64,000 nucleotides of DNA from Gracilaria vermiculophylla (taxonomy: Eukaryota > Rhodophyta > Florideophyceae > Gracilariales > Gracilariaceae): assembly GCA_019155205.2 (NCBI GenBank), contig JAHNZQ020000016.1, positions 747,818-811,817 of the forward strand, in the 5' to 3' direction. Made by a program: the position numbers and the translations under genes. Shown piece by piece: positions 1-11,261 of the stretch; position 1 is the first letter of the stretch; each line of letters opens with the position of its first letter. The notes under the pieces were generated by a model that was given only the letters and a program-made list of their open reading frames with translations, had not been told where the DNA came from and ran no database searches.

Positions 1-645
1 ACCAAAGTGCTTGGAGAAGATACTGTTGACTTGTTTGTGATATGTCCAAAAAGCGACATAGGAAGCACGGAACATCAAATCGGCTTTCTCGTACGTGGTC
101 TTCATGCGATGGATGGTACCGTCCAGTAATGAATTATACTTTGCCTTTGAGTCTTCCAGCTTGCTCATGTTTCTCGACTCTTTGTCGTTGTCTGAGTCCT
201 TGCGGGCAAGCTTCTCAACCTTTGCTTGATACATTGCATAGTCCTTTCGGGCGGTGTCCAGTTTGGGGTAGTCATCCGACAAGTTCTTGATCTCTACAAG
301 GTAGGCCGAGACCATGCGTTCTAACGCGAGGACTTGAGAATTGGGAGCCGTGACATTTTCCAAGTCCCTAGGAACGACATCAACCACTTGATCTACAGTT
401 GTCTTGAACATCTCACGGGTTGCGTCATCGTTAGGGTACAGGCTATGCAAGGTGACTGAGAACTTTCCGGCATCCGCTGCAGCTTTCTTGTACGCTTTCT
501 GCACGCCGTCAATTTCATTGACGGCAGTTTGCAGAGACTTTTGCACGTTTTCAAGATTGGCGCGAAGCGTTTCAAACTCGGCGTTGACAGGCTCGTTCTT
601 CGCGGCGGAGTGACCGATGGTGCTGCGTTTGATGGCGTGAAGCAT
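1..645 (-). CDS. BAR-domain protein (amphiphysin/BIN-like), partial
   Basis: The minus strand is open from an ATG at 643-645 to the left edge of the window, giving the first 215 residues; the 3' end is missing. The translation is a continuous charged helical protein. It starts MLHAIKRSTIGHSAAKNE and has two blocks typical of BAR domains: residues about 20-60 (ETLRANLENVQKSLQTAVNE and following) and about 130-175 (LDTARKDYAMYQAKVEKL, then NMSKLEDSKAKYNSL). BAR domains dimerise into curved helical bundles that bind and bend membranes in endocytosis and trafficking. Whether an SH3 or other C-terminal domain follows cannot be seen. No intron is needed in the visible part. The family call rests on these motifs and the helical heptads; the precise subfamily is uncertain. 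Confidence 0.75.
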   Translation of the reverse strand, partial: MLHAIKRSTIGHSAAKNEPVNAEFETLRANLENVQKSLQTAVNEIDGVQKAYKKAAADAGKFSVTLHSLYPNDDATREMFKTTVDQVVDVVPRDLENVTAPNSQVLALERMVSAYLVEIKNLSDDYPKLDTARKDYAMYQAKVEKLARKDSDNDKESRNMSKLEDSKAKYNSLLDGTIHRMKTTYEKADLMFRASYVAFWTYHKQVNSIFSKHFG

Positions 646-2687
646 TTTGGATCAAGCTTGGATGGACTTGTTTCGGAAGCGAAGCCGTGGTCGGTGGGGC
701 GTGTGGAGGGGAGCAACGGCGGGCGGATGCGTGGCTGCCGAATGAGTGAAGGTTAAGAAGGGTGGGCGTGGATCGACGTTGGGCAGCCAAGACCGAAAAC
801 TCGCGCGTCATCACTACGCTACCGGTGCGCACTGTGTGCGGACTCCATCACAAAGCTGTGATTGACCGATCGAGGGCCCGCCAACGCACGCGCAAAACTT
901 GGCTGAATGCGATTGGGCGATATCTCGCCGGGCGGCCGATACATCCAGTAGAAAGCACGCGCTGCGATCACGTGCCGAAAAGAACAGCACTGGTTGAACG
1001 CCAAGTCCATCAGGCCGAAGTCGTGTTCCTTGCAAGCTATATCGAACACCGCACTTTGTAAGCTGCGGCAACACGCACTAGCGAACGTTAACCGTTCTCC
1101 CCAGTGGCCCACGCTGCATCCCGAGACGTTGACGAGTCCAGGCTCGAGACGAGCGTTTGGGCCCCGACTATGACGATCCTCTCGAGATTCGGATCTCCGG
1201 CGCCCGCCCATTCCCCCGACACTGCCACAAATGGCACCAGCGCCGGCCCCGCATCGCAGAACTTTGCATGCGACTCCAATGGGCCAGTCGCCCTTTTCGC
1301 GTTCATATTCAAGCAGACTATAACCCAAGTAGTTCCGGCCTTTGGCCATATGCGTTCGATGATGCGGGCAGACCTCCGTACTTGACCGGTTTGCTCTCAG
1401 CCCCGCTGTGCTCGGGACGTTGACTTGAAGAAACAATTACCTTCGTCACGGATATGGCGCATTTGCCATACTTACATTTGGCACTGTTCGCACACAGTCA
1501 ACATGTTGTAACAGTTTACCATGTAATTTGTCAGAATGTTAATTTGACTTGGAACTTGGCAAGCGCCCACAGTGCCCGAATTAGGCTAACCCACTCGGTC
1601 ACAGCGCAAGCTTTTCAAGCTTTGAGATCAAGTAAGGACGATCCGTCGACTTACTTTCCGACTCCATCGCTCGCTGCATCTGCTGACTTAACAACCAACC
1701 CATTTTGAACACCACATTTCAAAGCGCGGTTCTGAGCAGCGCAAGAAGCAGCAATCTTGCGCCTCTACATGGGAGTCTCCGCTAAAAGCACCATCAGCAC
1801 ATCTCTGCGCGGAGAGAGCTTCATAAGGCGACGGAGCTCTACAGCTCTTTCAAGGCAAAAACTGCCTTCGGTCCTTGCTTTGAAAGCGTTCAGTACAGAC
1901 TCTGCGGTCAAATGACGCCCGTTTGAAATGTTATCTCTGTCTTGTTTTGGCGCGTTTTGATTTCCATTCCACGATCTGCTTTAACTCAAGTACTCATATG
2001 ATTTCTACCAAAGTAGACTCTATTGAAAGCTACATTTTCTTTACTCTCTTGTCACTAGGTCATGAAGGGAACGGCTCACAAGTTTTTCCTTGAGGGCAAG
2101 TAGCTTGCTGCTCGTGTTTCTGGGAATCGCGTTTTGCAAGAAAAACGAGCCTTCAGAGGTGTTGTATGAAACGACGCATTACATAAAGAACTGTTATTGC
2201 TGTTCACTGCAGCTGTCTCTGTCCTTGCACATCGCAAAGCGCCCGTCGACGTGCCCACGGCTGCCCACCAAATACGGCGTCTTCGAAATAGAACTCTGCA
2301 GAGCATTCGGTCGGAATCAAGCCGTCAAGATTCACAAAATGCACACTGCAACCGGACACGAGCGAAAAACTGTCTCTTCTTCTTCCCTTCAACACTGCCA
2401 TGCTACAAGCGGCTGTCAGGCGCTCTTATTTCCTCTGCAACATCTAATCCGAAGACACAAGCCACACCACGACATTGTTTTCACATTTCGTGCAGGAAAG
2501 CACTGTTATGAAATCACGGCGCTCCTGAAAGGTTGCCAAGCATAGCAATGTCCCCCATAGTGAAAATTGGAATGAGTCGGCTCCGCTCATTTTCAGGGGC
2601 ACTTAAGCCAGCCATACCAATTCCGCCACTCTCTTTCGCATCTTGATACCTCATTCATTTCATAGCCTTCCCCAATCCCTCCACAAA
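646..2687. other. Intergenic, about 2 kb, no supported gene
   Basis: This space lies between the divergent BAR gene (-) and the first secreted-protein gene (+). Open frames here lack an ATG or overlap each other on both strands with no recognisable domain. One of 151 codons (2090-2545) opens with TTG and has no ATG near its start. A TTTGGCGC (E2F-type) octamer lies at 1946-1953. A CACTTAAG element lies at about 2600, 88 bp before the next ATG. Confidence 0.6.
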
Positions 2688-3197
2688 ATGTATCGCGCAA
2701 TCATATTCCTCTTGATAATTTCCGCAGTCATCCGGGACGCTTGGTCAGTTCCGTTTGATTCAGACACTCTGCGTAACAGCTCCACCACGCCTACCGCCGA
2801 TCCTGACGAGCTATCCATCATGCCGACCCCGGAATCACGTGGAACAGAGTGCGTTGATGAAAGATATCTCACGTCCAAAGGCTATGCCGCTCACACTTTC
2901 GTGCACAGGCCGGCAAAACTTGCACGCGCTCTGTGTCCGCCTGGAACGCTGCCGTGCGCCACGCCATATCACAAAGTGCGAGTGGATGGCGAAAATCTCA
3001 GTTATCAACAGCTGTGCGATAGGCTGCAAACATGTGATGTGCAACACATTTTAGTCAACTCGGTTTACTCTCATGAGTGGAAAGACGAAGAACATGACAA
3101 TGGTGTTTTGTTAACGATGTACGACGTTAGGTACCCGGAGATGGCACAACGAGCAATCCATTGGGCTCTCAGGAAAACTCGCCCAACCACCGTGTAA
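2688..3197 (+). CDS. Small secreted protein of unknown family
   Basis: The product has 169 residues. The ATG at 2688 is chosen because it opens directly into a classic signal peptide (MYRAIIFLLIISAVIRDAWS), with likely cleavage near residue 20. The mature part is hydrophilic, with an N-terminal Ser/Thr/Pro-rich stretch (about 25-55) and about five cysteines, including a CPPGTLPC pair near residue 83, consistent with disulfides in the secretory pathway or cell wall. An in-frame TTG lies 15 codons upstream but would bury the signal peptide. I recognise no domain. The gene lies 1.5 kb upstream of another secreted-protein gene on the same strand. A CACTTAAG element about 88 bp upstream may be the core promoter. 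Confidence 0.65.
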   Translation: MYRAIIFLLIISAVIRDAWSVPFDSDTLRNSSTTPTADPDELSIMPTPESRGTECVDERYLTSKGYAAHTFVHRPAKLARALCPPGTLPCATPYHKVRVDGENLSYQQLCDRLQTCDVQHILVNSVYSHEWKDEEHDNGVLLTMYDVRYPEMAQRAIHWALRKTRPTTV

Positions 3198-4712
3198 CAT
3201 TTGGGACTTTTACATCTCGCTGAGAACTGCCCTGTGTAGAAAGCAGATGCTGTGCTTGACCTGCAACCCCGCTGTCTGTTGAATTGGACGACTAGGGGGA
3301 TCGCCCTGCTATTTGTCTGAGCAGGATGATAGCGGGCTCGCTTCAGAAAGATTTTTGAGCGTTTATTAAACGAAGTGACAAGACCTCCAGACTCTCTCAT
3401 CTCGGCATGGGTGACATCCCTTGTAGGAGTGTGCGTTTGAATACGAAATGATAAACCTCACCTTGATAAAGTACTGTAATGGACTCTAAGATATGTCAGT
3501 AAATACCATAACATACTGGCATGGATGAAATTGCACGCTTCGATGAAATCAAAGACAGTTCGACCTTTACTAGTAATTATGTTCGCACCGTTTGCGTAAA
3601 AATATCAAGACCCTTTCCATTGAAAAACATTATAGGCTGTCGGTTTGTTGTAGGAACAGCCCTGTGTTTCGGGATGAATCATGATGAGAACTTCTCATAG
3701 CACACGATGTGGATACATTATTTCTATTCAGGAGGACAGTATCCCGTTGACTTTCTCACAATTTCAACTACATCTGGAAAAAGGTTTCTTTTTCATCACG
3801 CAGGTTTGTTGACTTTTACAGTTAGTAGGAGGCGCGGTGTGTTTAAAATATGTTGTTTTTAAGAAAAGGTTCACGCTTTGCATAATCCACTACGGAGAAA
3901 AACTTATTTCTTGTTTCGGAAGTCCTAATTCTTTTACATAACCATGTGAAACAGTGTTCAGAATTGAAAGATTGCAGCCCTCCCAGGGCAGAATCCTGGA
4001 ATGCAGAACAGTATTGGTAAAAAAGACCCTTGTCCTTGATTCTGAACGGGAATGAACAAAACAAGAAATGTACATCTCAGCTACAAATTGTGGGCGTTCA
4101 ACCTGCTTCAAAATATCTTTTGGCTCTCACGATACAAAGTTTGATACAACTGTGCTCTACGTTTATCTGTTGGGAAATGGTGATATCCCGAGTTCCAGAC
4201 GCCCCATTTTCCAGAAAAATTGTTTCGTAAAACATTAAATCTCGATAGTCTGAGACCCCCCCCCCCCCCCTTCGTGTGAGCATCATTTGAACGAAGAATG
4301 ATATGAGTGAAGATATATCTTTGCTTGTCCTTTTGAATGTGTACTGTCCATCACAAAAGTATTGACATTTTGCGAGATGGTGATAAATCGATTATTCATT
4401 CTCAAAAGATGGAGTCTTTCGTGAGCCAATATACAAATACAAGCTTAAACGGTCGTTGGCACTTTCCCGACGAAGATGAAACCCATCCTTTGAACGTTTG
4501 CCAGGTAAAGATCTTAAAACCTCTCTTTACGAGATGGTCTTTCTCTCGAAAGCAGAATGAAAGACAACACTCGGTCACCATCCGTGCTTTTCCAATCGGA
4601 TATAAAGCTGGGTTTCTTTTCCTTCTTTGCTTGCGGTCAGTTCCACTACCGCACTGGCTCCTGGACTGTTGCTTCACGAGCACTATTAACCATACCTTAT
4701 TCCCGGGACAAA
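3198..4712. other. Intergenic, about 1.5 kb, no supported gene
   Basis: AT-richer spacer between two co-oriented secreted-protein genes. It has only short overlapping open frames. A run of 15 C lies at 4256-4270. I see no RNA gene or repeat family here. Confidence 0.6.
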
Positions 4713-5639
4713 ATGAAGTCAGTCACACTTCACCTTATCGTGGCTATTTTGTTTTACGCGACGTGCTCCTTCTCTGAATCCATTCCCTGTCGATATGACA
4801 CCAATCACTGTAAGTTATTTCTCAGATTATAGATGAATCCGTGTCTTGTTAAAGTCTTTGCTAACCTGGCTTTGAACCCTATTTCAGGTAGTTGTATTTT
4901 TGGAAGTTCGACACAAGGGCGATGCTGGGATCGCTTAAGCGGAACCCCCAGTTCAGGTCCTTGCTCCGAACGCTATTGTCGCGCTGGATGGACGTGTTCA
5001 TGTCTGGGAAGAACTCATCTCTGCCCCTTAAGAAATATGACGACAACAGTATTGAGTTATTTGAGTGGTGGAACTCCGTTTTGCCGAGATATCGCCGTGC
5101 AAGGAGCCGGCAACCCTGAAATTAGATTGGGATCATTTCGGTTGGGAATTTCAAGGAGGGCATTAGCTGTGGGAGAGTGCAAAGAACTGAGTTGGTGGCA
5201 GAATGGGGTACTTATGGGAGAGTACGGTGTCACCCCGAGGATCAATCGCTTTAATTTAGAAAGTGAGTTGGAGCGAAGAGGAACTCACACAAATGTGGAA
5301 CTAAGGCGTGGTGATTTGCTCGCATTCAGATTTGCGGATGCAAGCTATCACTGCTTCACTCATTTGCTGAACATTATGGTGGATGGAGATTATATCAGTC
5401 TCGGGCACAGTAGCATGTCTGTGAGGTTTTCTAGGCAGTTTGTGCCGGATTGGTATGAACCATCATATTCTCCAACTCTTGCAGAAGATGAGGACAGCGC
5501 TCAACCTTCTGATTTCCTCCCTCTGAGAACAAATTTGTTCAGCGGAGGAATGATTCTTTCTGGATGGGACTATTGGAGGGACCCAGATGGCTCTCGCGAT
5601 CATATGAAGGGAAATTTCTATTACCGTGTACAAGTATAG
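4713..5639 (+). CDS. Cysteine-rich secreted protein, two exons
   Basis: Spliced CDS join(4713..4809, 4888..5639), 282 residues. Exon 1 begins with a signal peptide (MKSVTLHLIVAILFYATCSF) followed by two Cys; exon 2 continues with a dense cysteine block (roughly ten Cys in residues 25-80: CIF, GRCW, GPCSERYC, WTCSC, HLCPL) and then a Cys-poor C-terminal domain of about 190 residues rich in aromatic residues. Splicing is required because exon 2 alone has no signal peptide and is preceded by a stop in frame; GTAAGT at 4810 and TTTCAG ending at 4887 join in phase 1 to restore a TGT (Cys) codon. The layout suggests a Cys-knot or binding module plus an extracellular domain, perhaps in the cell wall. 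I recognise no named family. Confidence 0.75.
4810..4887 (+). other. Spliceosomal intron (78 bp)
   Basis: GTAAGT donor at 4810-4815 and pyrimidine-containing TTTCAG acceptor ending at 4887. Removing it fuses a signal-peptide exon to the Cys-rich exon in frame. It is the only convincing intron I found in the window. Confidence 0.8.
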
Positions 5640-6905
5640 GAGAGATAGAGTGAGCAATCTTGTGTACCTCATATTGTATTTTCAGTTGCAAGCCAAGGGT
5701 AAAAGATTGGTGCAAAAACGAGTTTGACAGTAAATACTGCTCGAGCCCTGAAATGCAGGAGTTTGAAATCTCATTCAGAACACAGCAGAGTTTGAACAAT
5801 ACTTTTAACTTTATAGAATGAAATCTCCCAAAATTGAAAATGCATGAAGTGTATTTCTCGAGCAAATGCTGAACTAATGTTCACTGTTTCGTTCACAACA
5901 TCGAGTCCTGGTAAACGATTTTGAAAAGCTTCATTTTTCCCGCTGTTGTGAGCGATATGTTAGCAATTGCTTACTGCAAAGCTGTCGTGGCAATTCAAAA
6001 TCACGGATTCTCGTATGGAGAAGACCAAGAAGCTTCACGGATTGCATTTATTTGAGGGGTACTGGTTAGGGGCTCTGATTGAAGGCTGAGAGTGGACTTG
6101 GCTGAGAAATTTATTTGAAAATGACATTTCTGACGCCGATGTTTCGCGTTTGGAATGCTTTGCTAAACGAAAAATTTGAATATCGCATCAGTGAATCATT
6201 TGCGATGAGTTTTTAAACTGCATTCTTCAAATAATTGAAAAGCTATTTGAAGACTCTATACTAACGTTGCGCGCTGTCGCAATGTTTGATAGACACGCAT
6301 GTTATCCATGTGACTACATCATACTCGAAGAGCTTTTGTCGAGCAAGCCGACAAACCGGGTGGAAATTACATCCCGTACCAGTTGCCGTCTCTCCAGTGT
6401 TTCCAAGCGTGACATTTCTTCGAGACCCATGCGGCTTCATTTTCGGGCGGCATAGAGATTTAGCTTGCATAGCAAGTTTCACCTCATTACATTTTCCATT
6501 CCAAGCGCGGGAATGCAAAAAGTTGAGCTCTGAACGAGGGCCAGTCCCGCAAGAAAGGAGCCGCAAAATGGATTCGAAAATCGACCGCAATTCAAGAAAC
6601 AGCAAGAACGGCTTCTAGGATTGCAGGAGAGGAATGGAGCCAGGCGCTACGAAGGCAGTGTTCGACGGATGCCAAGGCGCGTCGTCGACGGCGTGGACAT
6701 CAAGTAGCTTTGAGCTTGAGCGCTTGCACCATGAAATAATATTTGTTTTATTTTAGTCGGTTCAGGCTTTGGGTAAGGAAGGCTGTGTTGGCTGGCTACT
6801 TTATGACTGCAGAGTGGGCTCGGAGCTTATCCAAGCCCTGAACCGGGTGCTACTTAGCGCCGGATCTCCAGCCTGAGGATCTCTAGCCCGAGGCGCAAGC
6901 GATAG

Positions 6906-7000
<95 letters not shown>

Positions 7001-7476
7001 GTGGGTGTGGGTGTGGGTGTGTGGGTTGGATCAAAAGAAAAGAACACGCAAGATCCGAAAAGAGAACAGAGACAACGCGGAAAGAAGACCGAGGTTCAGG
7101 CGCAGACGGCGACGGTAGGCGTCGCTGGCGGTTGCTCGTCAGTGGATGCCCAAGAACATGCAACAAAGTCTTTTCCGCGTGCCTTGAAATCTGATGCTCC
7201 CTAATTAGCTAAGGTACAGTAATAATGTAGGAAGCCGATTGATCTCGCTGGTTTGTCGTTGCGACCTGTAATTTTTGAGCCGCAACGATTTTTAATGCAC
7301 AACGCCCACAACGGCATTTTCGGTCCTGTCCTACCCGGCGCAGGGGCTTCCAGCCTCATCCAGCACCACTTTCGTCACCACAACGTCATCATACTCCCAT
7401 TTTCAATACTGCTGAACCCCTCCGTGCCCAATCAGTCGTACAACCCCAATTGTAATGAGCTTTGGAGAGCGTTCAG
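5640..7476. other. Intergenic, about 1.8 kb, with long poly-G tract
   Basis: No gene supported. The apparent minus-strand frame at 6801-7166 is only the poly-Pro reading of the homopolymer. The stretch 5640-6800 is AT-richer with no recognisable feature. Confidence 0.6.
6908..7027 (+). repeat. 92-nt G homopolymer followed by TGTGGG repeats
   Basis: Positions 6908-6999 are an uninterrupted run of G, 92 bases. It passes directly into a TGTGGG/TGTGTGGG run to about 7027. The tract is about 475 bp upstream of the next ATG. It could form G-quadruplexes. Its exact length may be affected by sequencing slippage. Confidence 0.9.
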
Positions 7477-10400
7477 ATGGCCAACGTTGTTCGTGACATG
7501 AAATATTTGCGCGTGAGCACCATATCCGTTCAGCACTACAAATGTCGCTTACCAACGCACCATGCCCCATGCTTTCTCCCTCCACTTCCTATCTTGTCTG
7601 CCACCGGCAACGCACTACGGTTCTCATCCAGTGTGAGCTCTCTTCAACGTATCCACTTCGTATCTTCGCGGAGGATGGCCTCCACAATCACCACCGACCA
7701 CACTACAGTTCATATTGAACCTCAATGTATCGCACATAAAGCCGCGGATCTTCCACTCAAGCCGGAAGCAAAATATGTCGCTCACAAGTTTCCCTGGCGC
7801 CCTATAGCTGAAGCAATTGTCCAGGTTGCCATCTTCGCACTTGCAGCGGTTGTTTCTATTCGAGCACGCCTCAAAGTTTTCATTTACATCTTTTGCGTTT
7901 TGGCCGTTCCTCAACTGCTTTTGATCGTTACGCGCTTCCGACATGTCGCAAACGTGACTTTTGCTCGAGACACCGACGAATCTTCCTCTGAGTGGCTGTC
8001 TGAATCTTCTTCGTCAGATATTTTGAAGAAACCTGGCTTTGCGGCAACCATCATCCGCAAGGCGATTGCGGAAGAACTGGGATCATTTCGCTCTGAGCTG
8101 ATAAGATTTGAGAACCTCTCTATGGAACGAGAGGAGTCCAGAAACCTTTCACTTTCCCAGGCTCTGTCTGTTGTGAACGAATCCGTACTAGCTCTCAAGG
8201 AAGAAATGGAGCGACGTGATCAAATGCGCCCCTCCGTTCCATATGCCACCCTTCAAGAACTAGAGGGCATGAGGACTAAAGTTAGTTTCTTGGAACGTGA
8301 GAACGCCAGCATCAAGCAGCAACTCAGAGCCGCTCAGCTCAGCTATGAGGAAGCTTTGCGAAATGCTGCCAAATCTCGGAAAGAAGCTGAGGATGCGGCG
8401 TTCCGTGAGCTTTCTGCTCGCGAAGAACTTGCGATAGCACAAACCCGCTTAGTTCACATGGATGAACTCACCGACCGTTTGGACCGTTCTGAAGCAAAAA
8501 CCATGCAATTACAAGAGGAGTTGCTAACACGGGCTCGCGAACGAGAGCGATTCAAACTCTCTGCAGATGATGCGAACCGGCGTGTTGCTCGCGTGGAAAA
8601 CATCATTAACATTCTTCGCGAGCAGCTCAGGAAGTTGAGTGGAAACAGTCCGTCCGACGGCCAAGATGAGCCGGTCGATGAGGATTTGGCAGAATCAGAG
8701 AAAAAGTTTTGGCAAAGGCGCTTAAAAAGCCGTGGCAACCTGGGGCGCGACTCCATTGTTTACCAAGAACTGCTTCGCGGGAGTAAAGAATCACTTGCAA
8801 AAGAATGGCCTTCAGATCCCCTCGGACGGGATTCCTCTCCAAAAGAAGAAAAGAATGAAACTTTAGAAGGTTTACCAGCGGATGGGGGCTTCGGGAGCAA
8901 GAACTTCAAGATACTGGAGTCTGGTTCAGATCCTACGGAGACTGGGAAGATTTTGGGCATGTCTGGCGTCCCATCACAAGGCGCTTTCTCTTTTTCTCGA
9001 GGTGAGTTTCAACAGAAAGATGAAGGCGCAACAAATGGAAAACCTAGGACAGGCGATAGTGTTGCTGTCAACGATCTGTTCCCTGAAGCAGAAGATGTAC
9101 CGGACAAGGCATCATCCGATGGTGAGGATGGCGCGGAGGTCTCATCTGAGAAGAAAATCGAGCAATCTGAAGCACACGAAAACCGCAATACTGAAACCCA
9201 GACATCAGAACGTTCGCAGACCGCTAAAGATGATCTAAAGGACGAGCAAACCCAAATTCCCGAGCTGAATTCGCCCCGTACAGGAAGGACAACGGATAGT
9301 TACATGCAATGGCTCGAGAAGGCATCACAGTTCGAGTCAAGCCCAATAAGCTCGAGACGAAAGTCTGATTTTACCTCGCAGTCACAATATCCGAATCAAA
9401 AGGATTCCTCAGCTTCTCGAGTTCCTTCAAGAAGTCAGCCAAATCGGGAAGAGCCCATCGTAATTCAAGAGAAAGGCGACCTCCGTGACATCGAACTTCG
9501 AGCACAAGACCTCAGCGAAACAGAAAGCACGGCACTTAAGGCAGGTGAAAGCCAGGACACCAGCAAGGCGGTGAAAAACCTGGGAGACAAAGGTCAGCCT
9601 AATCAGGAGGTAGACTTCATAGATGAACCACAAAAAGGAGATGTAACCGAACGGTCTCCTGTGTTATCAGAGGGCGCAGAACAACCGTCCACACGTTTGG
9701 ATAGATTGCAAGATACTCTGAAGCCAACCGATCCTGGCAGTTCGATGCCATTCGAAGGCTCATCGCTTGAGGGCGATGGGCGTGCTCGTCAAGACAAAGT
9801 TTTGACCGTTAAGGTCGCGAACGACGGGGAAGTGGCCAACAAGCTTCAAGAAGATGCTTCAGCAGCTCGTCCTCAACCTGCAATCGATCCGGGGAAAGGA
9901 ATTGAAAGATCCGAAGGCCCAAATTCGATTGCCCGAATTATATCTTCAAAGATAGCAGACGCTCAGGAACTCATCGAGAAAGGGCGGAGTAGTGGTATTT
10001 CCGTTTCAAAAGCAGCGTCTTTTCTCGAAGAGGCTAAGGGCATTTTAGAAGAGTGCCTCAAGTTGAACTGTTTGCGACCAGAGGTAGAGGCGGCAATGGG
10101 AGAATGCCTGGTAGTGTGGGCAAAGCTGGATCTTAAAGACCAGAGAGCACGTGGACTCATATGGGAAGCACTGGAGTATCTTTCTCGAAGCGTGGAGGCG
10201 AAGCCCAATGACGAAAAAGCGCTTTTTAACTGTGCTCTGTGCAACGCATTGTATGGTGCGCTCAGCACTCACGATATTGCGGTTCACCATCAGTATCAAG
10301 CTGTGCAGCAATTCGACAAATTGCTCAAGCTGAACCCGAGTGCTCAAGTTGCAGCATACAATGGAGGACTGGCTTATCTCTATCTTGCAAGGTCAAACAT

Positions 10401-10578
10401 TGCATCTGACGGGAAAAATAGGAGCGTGATAGAGAGGTATTTTAGACTTGCCATCGAAAGGTTTGCCAAGGGAGTTATGCTGAACCCGCAAGATCCTCGA
10501 AACGCAGCGTACTTGGATACAGCGCGGAATGAAATGAAAAACTTCCTGGAGAAAGACGATGAGATGGCCTCGAGTTGA
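7477..10578 (+). CDS. Two-TM, coiled-coil, TPR-like C-terminal protein
   Basis: 1,033 residues from ATG 7477; later ATGs at 7498 and about 7675 are also possible. The first about 70 residues are basic and Ser-rich and could be an organelle-targeting leader. Two adjacent hydrophobic segments (about residues 108-128 and 132-150) make a membrane hairpin. About 200-390 is a long coiled coil. About 400-820 is acidic, Ser/Glu-rich and low in complexity, probably disordered. About 825-1030 is helical with TPR-like repeats (motifs ALEYLSRSVEAKPNDEKALFN, then FDKLLKLNPSAQ, then FAKGVMLNPQDPRNAAYL). TPRs bind other proteins, so a membrane-anchored scaffold or tether in plastid, mitochondrion or ER is plausible. 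I cannot assign a named family. One uninterrupted frame of 3.1 kb argues strongly for a real gene. Confidence 0.8.
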   Translation: MANVVRDMKYLRVSTISVQHYKCRLPTHHAPCFLPPLPILSATGNALRFSSSVSSLQRIHFVSSRRMASTITTDHTTVHIEPQCIAHKAADLPLKPEAKYVAHKFPWRPIAEAIVQVAIFALAAVVSIRARLKVFIYIFCVLAVPQLLLIVTRFRHVANVTFARDTDESSSEWLSESSSSDILKKPGFAATIIRKAIAEELGSFRSELIRFENLSMEREESRNLSLSQALSVVNESVLALKEEMERRDQMRPSVPYATLQELEGMRTKVSFLERENASIKQQLRAAQLSYEEALRNAAKSRKEAEDAAFRELSAREELAIAQTRLVHMDELTDRLDRSEAKTMQLQEELLTRARERERFKLSADDANRRVARVENIINILREQLRKLSGNSPSDGQDEPVDEDLAESEKKFWQRRLKSRGNLGRDSIVYQELLRGSKESLAKEWPSDPLGRDSSPKEEKNETLEGLPADGGFGSKNFKILESGSDPTETGKILGMSGVPSQGAFSFSRGEFQQKDEGATNGKPRTGDSVAVNDLFPEAEDVPDKASSDGEDGAEVSSEKKIEQSEAHENRNTETQTSERSQTAKDDLKDEQTQIPELNSPRTGRTTDSYMQWLEKASQFESSPISSRRKSDFTSQSQYPNQKDSSASRVPSRSQPNREEPIVIQEKGDLRDIELRAQDLSETESTALKAGESQDTSKAVKNLGDKGQPNQEVDFIDEPQKGDVTERSPVLSEGAEQPSTRLDRLQDTLKPTDPGSSMPFEGSSLEGDGRARQDKVLTVKVANDGEVANKLQEDASAARPQPAIDPGKGIERSEGPNSIARIISSKIADAQELIEKGRSSGISVSKAASFLEEAKGILEECLKLNCLRPEVEAAMGECLVVWAKLDLKDQRARGLIWEALEYLSRSVEAKPNDEKALFNCALCNALYGALSTHDIAVHHQYQAVQQFDKLLKLNPSAQVAAYNGGLAYLYLARSNIASDGKNRSVIERYFRLAIERFAKGVMLNPQDPRNAAYLDTARNEMKNFLEKDDEMASS

Positions 10579-11261
10579 ACAAAGAAAGCAGACTGTTGGG
10601 AGGCGCGAATTTTGAGGTGCAGACTCTTGGCGTTTTTTATCCAGAGTCCTTAACTTGTAATGAACGAAAGTCACAAACTGTATTTGCCTCTTGGATTCTC
10701 ACGATCGTCATGACAAAGCCGTCATTCTTGCCCAGGGATTTGACGGATGAGAAGTTTTGTTGAGAACGAAAGGCATGAAACTGTATACACGTACACTTCA
10801 ACTCAGGAATAGAGAGCTGGTGTCCACTATAAAGAACACGAGACAATCTATGCAAGGGTGAATACAAGGAATGCATCCGAATCGAACACGCTTTTTCGGG
10901 CTCATGTATTCCATTTCCGACCGTGAATGCGTCATATACATTAGTGTTTTCTACGAGGGTCCTTTGGTATCATTGTACAATGGTGCAGGTGGTCATCGTC
11001 GGTAAGACACGGGGAATAAGAAATCTCGGAAAGCGAAGCTGGCATTCACTTGGTTCAGTGCCGTTCCCACATCTGTTCTTTGATCAACCCCTGTGCAGCG
11101 GTGAGTTCTGGCGTAGTTGCCAGCCCGTGGAATTCAGCTTGCCAGTCAGGTACTCGGTGCTGGAAAATTGGAGGAACGAGAATGTGATTTTTGAGCGAAA
11201 TAAGCGAAAGGTTGACGACTGTCTCGCTGTCTCCGCTCCGAAATCTTCGATCGTATAAAAC
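10579..11261. other. Intergenic, about 0.7 kb
   Basis: No supported gene. A TATAAAA sequence at 11254-11260 lies immediately before the first ATG of the decayed gene that follows, too close for a normal TATA-to-ATG distance. Confidence 0.5.

Noticed and set aside
2090..2545. 151-codon plus-strand frame that looks like a secreted protein
   Set aside because: It starts with TTG, has no ATG until deep inside, and the sequence has no domain or consistent codon use.
6801..7166. Minus-strand frame with a long poly-Pro run
   Set aside because: It is only the reading of the 92-G homopolymer on the other strand.
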